Shown here: positions 8,288 through 15,274 of the stretch, one piece after another
Position numbering within the stretch: position 1 is the first letter of the stretch
Layout of the letters: every line of letters begins with the position of its first letter
Assembly: GCF_024228315.1 (NCBI RefSeq)
Contig: NZ_CP100454.1
Span: 2,790,001 to 2,854,000, forward strand
Direction of reading: 5' to 3'
DNA: 64,000 nucleotides
Source of the DNA: Halomarina pelagica
GTDB lineage: Archaea; Halobacteriota; Halobacteria; Halobacteriales; Haloarculaceae
The notes under the pieces: generated by a model
The model's input: only the letters and a program-made list of their open reading frames with translations
Database searches by the model: none
Told to the model about the DNA's origin: nothing
Made by a program: the position numbers and the translations under genes

Positions 8288-9418
8288 GTGCGCGGCTACC
8301 CGCTCGACAGGCCGACGACCGCCGCCGGCGGTGCGGTCCTCGTCCTCGCGATCGGGGCGATCTCGACCGAACGGGCGCTCGCCGCCGTCGACGCGGGGAC
8401 GCTCCTCCTGCTGTTCGGCATGATGGTCCACGTCGAGGCGCTCGCGCTGAGCGGGTTCTACGGCTGGTGCGCCGCCCGCCTCGTCGCGCTCGCCGGGACG
8501 GTCCGCCGGCTGACGCTCGGGACGCTCGTCCTCGCCTCGGTGCTGAGCGCGATCGCGCTCAACGACGCCGTCGTGCTGCTGCTCACGCCCATCCTGCTCC
8601 GGGCGCTCGCGGAGACGGACACCGAGGTGGACGTCGTCCCGACGCTCCTCGCGGTCGTCCTCGGCGCGAACGTCGGCAGCGTCGCCACGCCCCTCGGCAA
8701 CCCGCAGAACGCGTACGTCCTCTCGCGGAGCGGACTCTCGGCCGCGGAGTTCATCGCCGCGCTCGCGCCCGTCGCCGCCGTCGCGCTCGTCGTCGCCGCG
8801 CTCGCGCTGGTGCCGTTCACGCCGCGCGGTCTGACGCTCGCCCCGGTCGACGCGCCCGCGTTCGACCGGACCGGGGCGGCGGCGAGCCTCTGTTTTCTCG
8901 GAGCGACCCTCACCGTTCTCGTCGTCCGTCCCGACCTCGACCCCGGCGCGGTGGCGGCCTCGCTCGGCGTCGCGCACGTCGCCTGGCTCCAGGCGACCCG
9001 ACAGATACCGGGCGACGTCGTGCTCGACGGGATCGACTGGGGGTTGCTCGTGCTGTTCACCGGGATGTTCGTCCTCGTCGGCGCGCTGGAGGGGACCGTC
9101 GTCACCGACGCCCTCGCCCGCGTCGGCGGCGGGTTCGAACTCGCCGCGGCCACCTTCGTCCTCTCGAACCTCGTGAGCAACGTCCCCGCCGTCGTCCTGC
9201 TCTCGACGGCCGTCTCGACGCCGGACGGCTGGCTCGTCCTCGCCGCCGTGAGCACGCTCGCGGGGAACGCGACGCCGATCGCGAGCGCCGCGACGCTCAT
9301 CGTGCTCGAACAGGCAAGCGGCGCTGACGTGGAGATCCCCGTCCTCCGGGTCGTCCTCGTGGGGACGCCGGTCGCGCTCGCGACCACGCTCGTCGCCGTC
9401 CTCATGCTCTCGCCGTGA
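8288..9418 (+). CDS. ArsB/NhaD/SLC13-superfamily ion transporter
   Basis: A polytopic membrane transporter of the ion-transporter (ArsB/NhaD/CitMHS) superfamily, 376 aa from the GTG at 8288. It has about 11 hydrophobic segments and two repeat signatures, LSAIALNDAVVLLLTPIL with GANVGSVATPLGNPQNAY and, in the second half, LSNLVSNVPAVVLLS with AGNATPIASAATLI, the re-entrant substrate-binding hairpins of this fold. The 5' end is uncertain: an in-frame hydrophobic helix lies before the GTG (8234-8287), and no ATG, GTG or TTG exists between that helix and the rpoL stop. Substrate (arsenite, citrate or Na+/H+) cannot be assigned. Confidence 0.85.
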   Translation: MRGYPLDRPTTAAGGAVLVLAIGAISTERALAAVDAGTLLLLFGMMVHVEALALSGFYGWCAARLVALAGTVRRLTLGTLVLASVLSAIALNDAVVLLLTPILLRALAETDTEVDVVPTLLAVVLGANVGSVATPLGNPQNAYVLSRSGLSAAEFIAALAPVAAVALVVAALALVPFTPRGLTLAPVDAPAFDRTGAAASLCFLGATLTVLVVRPDLDPGAVAASLGVAHVAWLQATRQIPGDVVLDGIDWGLLVLFTGMFVLVGALEGTVVTDALARVGGGFELAAATFVLSNLVSNVPAVVLLSTAVSTPDGWLVLAAVSTLAGNATPIASAATLIVLEQASGADVEIPVLRVVLVGTPVALATTLVAVLMLSP

Positions 9419-9539
9419 ATGCGCGAACCGGGAGGCGAACCGTTCGCGCTCGGCCTGCAATCGCGGGCACCGCGCTGAAACGTCGCCGGGGCGAACGACT
9501 CGCCGGTCGAGGTCGACGCTCCCTCGCCTGTTGTCACCC

Positions 9540-10628
9540 ATGCTCTCGCGCACCGATTTCGACGTCGACACTCGGACGGCCGTCCTCTGGGCGCTCGGTG
9601 CGGCGATCACCGCGGCCGTCGCGTACGCGGTGTTCCAGTTCTTCGGCTCCCTGGTGTTCGCCCTCTTCGCCTACTACGCCTCGCGTCCGATCTACCGGCG
9701 ACTGGCCGCCAGGACCGACCACCCGGACCTCGCGGTGACGGCGACCGTCCTGCTGTTCACGCTGCCGGTCCTCGCCGTCGCGGGGTACGGTCTCCTCGTC
9801 GCCGTCCAGGAACTCGACCGGGCGCTGCTGGCGGCCGGGCTGGATCGGTACCGATCGCTGTTACAACCGTACCTGCACGTCGTCCGGCAGCGGGACCTGC
9901 AGGCGATCGTCGCGATGCTCCAGCGCCCGGAGCGGACGCTCGGTCCCCTGGCCCAGCGGGTCCTCAGGCGGGGGTTCGGATTCGTCGTGACGGTCGCGGG
10001 GACGGTCCTCGCCGTCCTGGGGCGGCTGTTCCTGGCGCTCGTCTACCTGTTCTACCTCCTGCGCGACGACGGGCGGATCGCCGACTGGTTCCGTCGGATC
10101 GCCGACCACGACCCGGACCTGCTGACGTTCGCCGAGGGCGTCGACGACAAGTTGGGAACGCTCTTCTTCGGGAACCTCCTCACCATCGTCACGACCGGCG
10201 CGATCGCCGCCGTCACCTACCTCCTGATCGACCGGTTCGTCCCGGCGGGCGGCATCGCGTATCCCGTCCTGCTCGGGGCGCTCATCGGGATCGGGACGCT
10301 CGTCCCCGCGGTCGGGATCAAGATCGTCTACCTCCCGTACACGGCGCTCCTCCTGTTCGACGCCCTGGCGGGCGAGACGCCGCTGTGGTTTCCCGCCCTC
10401 TTCTTCGTCGTCTCGCTGATCGTCGTCGACACCGTCCCCGACTACTTCATCCGGTCGTACCTCTCGGCGGGCGACCTCGACTTCGGGCTCGTCCTGCTCG
10501 CGTACGTCCTCGGGACGATGGTCTTCGGCTGGGTCGGGCTCTTCCTGGGGCCGATCCTGCTCGCGCTGTTCGTTCAATTCGCCCGCGGTCTCCTTCCGAA
10601 GCTGACGAGCAGGGCGCTGTCCGAGTGA
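9540..10628 (+). CDS. AI-2E family (PerM-like) transporter
   Basis: A 362-aa membrane protein of the AI-2E/UPF0118 family. Paired hydrophobic segments occur near the N-terminus, a soluble middle part (about 95-130) follows, and the C-terminal block holds LGALIGIGTLVPAVG and FVVSLIVVDTVPDYFIRSYLS, the typical conserved stretch. The family includes the E. coli PerM/TqsA proteins and some Na+ antiporters; the transported compound here is unknown. ATG at 9540 is preferred over the in-frame TTG nine bases earlier. Confidence 0.88.
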   Translation: MLSRTDFDVDTRTAVLWALGAAITAAVAYAVFQFFGSLVFALFAYYASRPIYRRLAARTDHPDLAVTATVLLFTLPVLAVAGYGLLVAVQELDRALLAAGLDRYRSLLQPYLHVVRQRDLQAIVAMLQRPERTLGPLAQRVLRRGFGFVVTVAGTVLAVLGRLFLALVYLFYLLRDDGRIADWFRRIADHDPDLLTFAEGVDDKLGTLFFGNLLTIVTTGAIAAVTYLLIDRFVPAGGIAYPVLLGALIGIGTLVPAVGIKIVYLPYTALLLFDALAGETPLWFPALFFVVSLIVVDTVPDYFIRSYLSAGDLDFGLVLLAYVLGTMVFGWVGLFLGPILLALFVQFARGLLPKLTSRALSE

Positions 10629-10651
10629 ACCGCTTCCGTCCCCGGACGGCC

Positions 10652-10669
10652 ATCAAACGACCGTTTGAT
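10652..10669. promoter_or_regulatory. 18-bp perfect palindrome, candidate operator
   Basis: ATCAAACG-AC-CGTTTGAT: two perfect 8-nt arms with a 2-nt spacer, lying 23 nt after the transporter stop and 41 nt before the lipoprotein ATG. It is much more AT-rich than its surroundings and sits at promoter distance. The regulator is unknown. Confidence 0.5.
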
Positions 10670-10710
10670 CCTAGCGCGGCCTTTTGCCCTCGTCCGCCGT
10701 CCTCCGATCC

Positions 10711-11403
10711 ATGCGACGACGAACCGCCCTCGGACTCGGTGCGACGACCCTCGCCGGCGTCCTGGCGGGGTGCCTCTCGCGGCCGTCCGGCGCGGCCGGC
10801 GGCGACGGTGGTGGCGGGGGTGACGGGAACGATTCGGGTACCCGCGACGGAACCGACGGCGAACCGTCCGGCGACGCCCCCCCGACCGACGCGCCGCGTG
10901 CCGCCGTCTCCCTCGCGGGCGTGGACGACCCGCCCGACCTCCCCGTCCGCCCCGCGGTCGAGGTGCTCCACGCCGACGCGACCGACGAGCGTCCGCCGCG
11001 GCTCCGCGTCACCCTGACGAACGAGGCGGACCACGCGGTCGAGGTGGGCGAGGGGCGGGCGGTGCTGTTCGAGTACGTCGGCTCGTCGGACCGACGCCTC
11101 GTCCTGCTCCCCGGACCGGCGGATCGGTACGAGGCGATCCGCTCGGGGTGCTGGACGCTCGCCGAACCGATCGCCGTCACCGCGGAGTATCGGCTGCTCG
11201 CGCTGGACGCCGGCGAGTCGATCTCGCGGGACCTCGGCGTGTGGGGGGCGGCGGATCGCGACGGAGGCGGAGACGCGGACGCGTGCCTCCCGACCGGCGA
11301 GTTCAGATTCGAGAGCGCGTACGCCGTCGCCCGCGACGAGCAGCGGGGGCTCGACGACCCCGAGTGGGAGGCGACGTGGGGATTCGCGCTGCGCGTCGAG
11401 TAG
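10711..11403 (+). CDS. Haloarchaeal secreted lipoprotein, function unknown
   Basis: A 230-aa exported protein. The N-terminus MRRRTALGLGATTLAGVLAGC has an Arg-rich start, a short hydrophobic stretch and a lipobox (LAGC) with Cys21, as in haloarchaeal Tat-lipoproteins. A Gly/Asp/Ser-rich linker (about 28-60) separates the anchor from a globular domain of about 160 residues that looks beta-rich (Ig-like), with a CLPTGEFRFES segment near the end. I do not recognise the domain. The ATG at 10711 is chosen because it opens the signal peptide; a candidate operator palindrome lies upstream. Confidence 0.8.
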   Translation: MRRRTALGLGATTLAGVLAGCLSRPSGAAGGDGGGGGDGNDSGTRDGTDGEPSGDAPPTDAPRAAVSLAGVDDPPDLPVRPAVEVLHADATDERPPRLRVTLTNEADHAVEVGEGRAVLFEYVGSSDRRLVLLPGPADRYEAIRSGCWTLAEPIAVTAEYRLLALDAGESISRDLGVWGAADRDGGGDADACLPTGEFRFESAYAVARDEQRGLDDPEWEATWGFALRVE

Positions 11404-11552
11404 CGAGGGGCAGCCCGCGGCGTCGCCGCGCGGTCGCCACGTCCCGTGGCCGGACACCAGTCGGGTCGACCCGGGCGTGCGCCGCTCGCGTCTCGGCTCT
11501 CCTCGGCAGTGGTGGCGCAACGTTGACCTGTCCGTGGTGTAACGAGTAACGT

Positions 11553-11720
11553 ATGGGACTCCAACTACCCCTGGGTAAGGTACTCCTCGCGCTGGGGGCG
11601 GTCGGGAGTGCCGTCACGGGCGTCGGACTCGTCGTCCAGCGGAAGACCGGCTGGCTGTTCGGGCTGACGCTGGTCCTCACCGCGCTCTTCGGCGCGCTGG
11701 CGCTCGGCCTGATTAGCTGA
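11553..11720 (+). CDS. Small two-helix membrane protein (55 aa)
   Basis: The 55-aa frame starts MGLQLPLGKVLLALGAVGSA and has two hydrophobic helices (about 7-28 and 34-54) separated by a QRKTGW turn whose positive charges would face the cytoplasm. Codons show the strong G/C third-position bias of neighbouring genes. No family is recognised. It stands alone between the lipoprotein gene and a minus-strand small-gene pair. Confidence 0.6.
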   Translation: MGLQLPLGKVLLALGAVGSAVTGVGLVVQRKTGWLFGLTLVLTALFGALALGLIS

Positions 11721-11803
11721 CGGAGGCACCTGGAGAACGAACGAGGTACGCCGGGTCAACGGCGCTCACGCCCCGAATTCGAGATCCGTTCCGAGGACCG
11801 GTA

Positions 11804-12025
11804 CTACGGTCCGTGTCCGGTCACGCGCGATCGTCGCTCTTCTCCGCGTCGTACCTCCGGACCGTCGTCGAAGTCGCGCGCGACCGTCGCGTCCGAGAGC
11901 CGTGCCGCACGACGCTCGCGATGTGAACGCGCCGACGTTCCGTCCTCGTCGGTCGGCTCGGGCGCGTCCATCGCGCGGTACACCTCGCGCCAGCCGGCGC
12001 TCGGCGAGGCGCGCTCAGCGGGCAT
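11804..12025 (-). CDS. Hypothetical small hydrophilic protein (73 aa)
   Basis: A minus-strand frame starting MPAERASPSAGWREVYRAMD whose ATG overlaps the end of the zinc-ribbon gene by 11 nt, consistent with translational coupling. It is rich in Arg, Asp and Glu, with no membrane segment. It is not recognised as any family and could be a chance frame in this GC-rich DNA; the overlap and an acidic middle part are the only support. Confidence 0.35.
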   Translation of the reverse strand: MPAERASPSAGWREVYRAMDAPEPTDEDGTSARSHRERRAARLSDATVARDFDDGPEVRRGEERRSRVTGHGP

Positions 12026-12209
12026 CGGGGCCCTCCTCGCACCGCGGACAGCCCCGTTCGAGGGTCGGGTCGGTCGCTTCGAGGCCGCACCGCTCGCAGC
12101 GCCAGTAGTAGTGGTCGAGGCGACCGTACCGGTCGTAGCCCGCGTGCGGACCGGAGACGGGCGGGACGGGACGCGTCGCTCTTCGTGGGCAGTGATCGTT
12201 CGTGGACAT
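12015..12209 (-). CDS. Small zinc-ribbon protein (64 aa)
   Basis: A 64-aa protein with two CxxC knuckles, Cys38/Cys41 (CERC) and Cys54/Cys57 (CPRC), preceded by an aromatic YDRYGRLDHYYW segment. This is a standard zinc-ribbon spacing, common among haloarchaeal small zinc-finger proteins of unknown partner. The start at 12209 (MSTNDHCPRR) is preferred to an earlier in-frame ATG because the upstream residues are Pro/Arg-rich shadow. Confidence 0.7.
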   Translation of the reverse strand: MSTNDHCPRRATRPVPPVSGPHAGYDRYGRLDHYYWRCERCGLEATDPTLERGCPRCEEGPDAR

Positions 12210-12467
12210 CGGGATTCTCCGTCGGAAACGCGGCGTCGCGGCGGGGCACCTGGGATCGGGCACCTCGGGGGAAGTCCGCCCCGACGACGCACTCGTAGCT
12301 GCGTCTCCCCGGGATACGGCGCGGCCGTCTACAACGAGTCTCGGCGGTTGCGGCGAGTCGTCTCTGGTCTCCGCGTGTGATCCGGGGGAGACAGGTAGAG
12401 AGAGGGGTTCGACCGGTAAAAGGGGGCGGCTAGCGCGGTGAAAGTGAAGGACGCGACAGGTTTCGAA
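12210..12467. other. Gap without a supported gene
   Basis: The 314 bases between the divergent zinc-ribbon and LtrA-like genes contain short frames only on shadow phases. The only structure I see is the hairpin at 12468-12490 described separately. Confidence 0.5.
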
Positions 12468-12490
12468 GGCGACCGATCCGTTCGGTCGCC
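12468..12490. promoter_or_regulatory. 9-bp perfect inverted repeat upstream of the LtrA-like gene
   Basis: GGCGACCGA-TCCGT-TCGGTCGCC, arms of 9 nt with a 5-nt loop, ending 33 nt before the ATG at 12524. It could be an operator or a structured 5' leader. No T-tract follows, so a terminator is less likely. Confidence 0.5.
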
Positions 12491-12523
12491 CAAGGCTATG
12501 CGGTGGTGTGGCATACGAACCGT

Positions 12524-13723
12524 ATGTTCCGCTCCGCCCTCGCGTCGCTCGCGTCGCCCGCGCTGCACGACGCGGAGTCCGACCCGGAGCGCCACGCCAC
12601 GTGGCTCGAACTGTTCTTCGACCTCGTGTTCGTCGTGGCGGTCGCCGAACTGGGACACCTCCTCGCGGAGAACCTCACGCCCGGCGGCATCGTCGAGTTC
12701 GCGGCGCTGTTCGTCCCCGTCTGGTGGGTCTGGATCACGCACAGCTACTACGGTGACGTCTTCGACGACGGGGACGCGGTCTACCCCCTCGCCACGCTCG
12801 CCACGATGTTCGGCGTCGTCGTCTGGTCGGTGACGTTCCACGGCGCGCTCCACGGCGGGTCGGTCGGGTACGTCCTCGTCTACCTCGCGCTCCGCGCGCT
12901 GTCGGTCGGCCTCTACCTCTTCGCCGCCAGCACCACCCCGGAGGCCCGGACGCTGGCGCGGCGGTTCGCGGCCGGCTACTCGCTCGGACTCGCCCTCTGG
13001 GTCGCCTCGCTGGCCGTCCCGGAGCCGCTGCGCTTCGGTCTCTGGGCGATCGGCCTCGCGGTCGAGGCGCTCTCCTCGCCGGTCGTCTACGTCACGCTCC
13101 CCGACGTGCCGGCGCAGGTGTCGCACATGGACGAGCGCTTCGGCCTCTTCACGATCATCGTCCTCGGGGAGGCGATCGTCGCGGTCGCCGCGGGTACCGC
13201 CGAGGTCGAGTGGGCGCTCGCGCCCGCCCTCGCCGCGACCTGTGGGTTCGTCGTCGCCGTCTGCCTGTGGTGGCTCTACTTCGAGTACTCCGACGCGACG
13301 GTGATCGACCGCGCGCTCGTGAGCGACGCCCGCGGCCTCACCAGGTCCTTCGTCTACGGATACGGCCACCTCGCGCTGTTCGCCAGCATCGTCGCCACCG
13401 GCGTCGGTATCGGCGCGGTCATCGACGCGGCGGCGGCGAGTGCGGCGCTCTCGACCAGCGCGCGCATCGTCCTCTGTGGCGGTCTCGGCGTCTTCCTGCT
13501 CGGCCTGATCGTGGTCCAGTGGGCGGCCGTACAGCCCGTCGCCGGCGCGACGGCCGCCGTCCGCCTCGGCGCGGCGGCGGCGTTCCTCCTCGTCGGGGTC
13601 GTCGGCGTCGGCCTCCCCCCGTCGATCCTGCTCGCCGGCCTCACGGCGCTGGTGCTCTGCGTCCTCGGATCGGAACTCGTCCGCGCTCGTCGGGGCGTCG
13701 CGGGCGTGGAAGCGGAGATCTGA
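12524..13723 (+). CDS. LtrA-like (low temperature requirement A) membrane protein
   Basis: A 399-aa polytopic protein of the LtrA family. The diagnostic N-terminal stretch is ATWLELFFDLVFVVAVAELG, followed by HMDERFGLFTIIVLGEAIVA in the middle; about 11 hydrophobic helices span the rest. The family is widespread, named from a Listeria cold-sensitive mutant, and its biochemical function is not established. The ATG at 12524 places the conserved WLELFFDL motif at the usual distance; a GTG 21 nt upstream is less likely. A perfect hairpin precedes the gene. Confidence 0.9.
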   Translation: MFRSALASLASPALHDAESDPERHATWLELFFDLVFVVAVAELGHLLAENLTPGGIVEFAALFVPVWWVWITHSYYGDVFDDGDAVYPLATLATMFGVVVWSVTFHGALHGGSVGYVLVYLALRALSVGLYLFAASTTPEARTLARRFAAGYSLGLALWVASLAVPEPLRFGLWAIGLAVEALSSPVVYVTLPDVPAQVSHMDERFGLFTIIVLGEAIVAVAAGTAEVEWALAPALAATCGFVVAVCLWWLYFEYSDATVIDRALVSDARGLTRSFVYGYGHLALFASIVATGVGIGAVIDAAAASAALSTSARIVLCGGLGVFLLGLIVVQWAAVQPVAGATAAVRLGAAAAFLLVGVVGVGLPPSILLAGLTALVLCVLGSELVRARRGVAGVEAEI

Positions 13724-13737
13724 TCCGCCCCGATCGA

Positions 13738-14550
13738 TCAGCGGCGGACCGGCACGCCCCGCTCCGCGAGGTACTCCTTGACCTCGCCGATGGTGTACTC
13801 CTCGAAGTGGAAGATTGAGGCGGCGAGCGCGGCGTCCGCCCCCGCCTCGGTGAACACCTCGTAGGCGTCCTCGGGGCCGCCGCAGCCGGAGGAGGCGATG
13901 ACCGGCGTCGAGACGGCCTCGCAGACCGCTCTCGTGAGCGGGACGTCGTAGCCGTCCTTCGTGCCGTCGGCGTCGATGGAGTTGACGAACAGTTCACCCG
14001 CCCCGCGCGATTCGGCCTCTCGCGCCCACTCGATCACGTCGACGCCGGTCCCCTCTCGGCCGCCCCGCTTGGTGCACTCGAACCAGCAGGACTCGCCGTC
14101 GACCCGCGCGTAGTGCTCGCCCGCCTCGTCGAAGCGTCGCCGGGCGTCGACGCTGATGACGATGCACTGGCTGCCGAACGCCCTCGCGCCCTCCGTGATG
14201 AGTTCGGGGCGCTCGAGCGCGCCCGTGGTGATGGAGACCTTGTCAGCCCCGGCGCGGAGCGTCTCCTTGATGTCCTCGCGGGTGCGGATGCCGCCGCCCA
14301 CCGTGAGGGGGATGAAGCACTCGTCGGCGACGCGCTCTACGACCGACAGCATCGTCTCTCGGCCCTCCGCGCTCGCGGTGATGTCGAGGAAGACGAACTC
14401 GTCCGCGCCCGCCTCGTTGTACTTCTTCGCCAGTTCGACCGGATCGCCGGTGTACCTGAGGTTCTCGAAGTGGACCCCCGTGTAGACCGCCGCGTTCCCG
14501 TCCTCGTCCAGGTCCACGTCGATGCACGGGATGATCCGCTTGGTCAGCAT
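13738..14550 (-). CDS. hisF: Imidazole glycerol phosphate synthase cyclase subunit HisF
   Basis: A 270-aa TIM-barrel enzyme of histidine biosynthesis. With the glutaminase HisH it converts PRFAR to imidazole glycerol phosphate and AICAR. It starts [18 protein letters not shown], with catalytic Asp11; the second catalytic Asp is at 135 in VISVDARR. Phosphate-binding loops are present as [12 protein letters not shown] and [12 protein letters not shown]. Length is slightly above the bacterial norm of about 255. No other his gene is adjacent, which is usual for the scattered his genes of haloarchaea. Confidence 0.97.
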   Translation of the reverse strand: MLTKRIIPCIDVDLDEDGNAAVYTGVHFENLRYTGDPVELAKKYNEAGADEFVFLDITASAEGRETMLSVVERVADECFIPLTVGGGIRTREDIKETLRAGADKVSITTGALERPELITEGARAFGSQCIVISVDARRRFDEAGEHYARVDGESCWFECTKRGGREGTGVDVIEWAREAESRGAGELFVNSIDADGTKDGYDVPLTRAVCEAVSTPVIASSGCGGPEDAYEVFTEAGADAALAASIFHFEEYTIGEVKEYLAERGVPVRR

Positions 14551-14624
14551 CTACCCCCGCTTGGCGGGTGGCGGGTTTCACCGTTTCGACAGCGTGTCAC
14601 GCCGTGGTCCGCCCGCTGTGCTCG

Positions 14625-14816
14625 CTACTCTCGCCTCGACGCCGACTTCGACAGCAACTCGCGCACGGTCGCCTCGTCGAGCACGTCCACGAGGTCCGCG
14701 CCCGCCTCGTAGCGCCGCCGTCCCTCCTCGTCGAGTACGTCCGCCGGCTCGCGGTCTCCCAGTCGGTCGAGCAGCAGGCGGTCCAGATCTTCGGGGTCGT
14801 AACCGGGTACGGGCAT
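14625..14816 (-). CDS. Hypothetical small acidic protein (63 aa)
   Basis: A 63-aa frame, MPVPGYDPEDLDRLLLDRLG at the start, predicted to be entirely helical and acidic, ending in SKSASRRE. It is not recognised. The start at 14816 is chosen because upstream in-frame residues are shadow sequence. It lies 74 nt upstream of hisF on the same strand and could be co-transcribed with it. Confidence 0.6.
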   Translation of the reverse strand: MPVPGYDPEDLDRLLLDRLGDREPADVLDEEGRRRYEAGADLVDVLDEATVRELLSKSASRRE

Positions 14817-14913
14817 GCGTCGGCGTTCGTCACGTGGTACCAAAAACCATCGTTCGCGCGTGGCGGACTGTAACTCCGACAAGGCAAAGTACGCGCCCCG
14901 ACGAGTCGTGGAC

Positions 14914-15123
14914 ATGAGCGACAGTCCCAGCGACGCCGGCGACGTCGGCGTGGACACGGAACACGAGCACCACGAGAGCGACACGCCCGAACCGCGCCCC
15001 GACGAGCGCCAGACGGCCCCGCAGGGACCCTACACGACGGGGCAGGTGACGACCGGGTTCGTCGTCGCGCTCGTCGGGATGGCCGTCGTCTTCGGCGTCC
15101 CGATCCTGCTCACGCTGTCCTGA
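14914..15123 (+). CDS. Small single-pass membrane protein (69 aa)
   Basis: The N-terminal 45 residues are acidic and disordered (MSDSPSDAGDVGVDTEHEHH, then Pro-rich), followed by one hydrophobic helix (GFVVALVGMAVVFGVPILLTL) at the C-terminus. Such tail-anchored acidic miniproteins are common in haloarchaea. ATG at 14914 begins where the composition becomes acidic. Function unknown. Confidence 0.65.
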   Translation: MSDSPSDAGDVGVDTEHEHHESDTPEPRPDERQTAPQGPYTTGQVTTGFVVALVGMAVVFGVPILLTLS

Positions 15124-15189
15124 TCCCCGCGTCCGGCGGCCCCTCTCGGCGCTCCGTCGCCGACCGCGTAGCGGATGCGTTCGGCGGTC

Positions 15190-15229
15190 GTGACCGTCTC
15201 AATAGAACTATATCGGTCACGTTATATGT
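15190..15229 (+). promoter_or_regulatory. Inverted repeat and TATA box before the solute-binding protein gene
   Basis: GTGACCG (15190-15196) and CGGTCAC (15214-15220) form 7-nt arms 17 nt apart, flanking an AT-rich stretch (aatagaactatat); TTATATGT at 15222-15229 resembles a TATA box, leaving a leader of about 20 nt before the ATG at 15275. The symmetric arms may be an operator. Confidence 0.4.
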
Positions 15230-15274
15230 CTCGAGAAGGAGCTTCAGCAGGAGAGTTCGGGGGGACGACAGACT

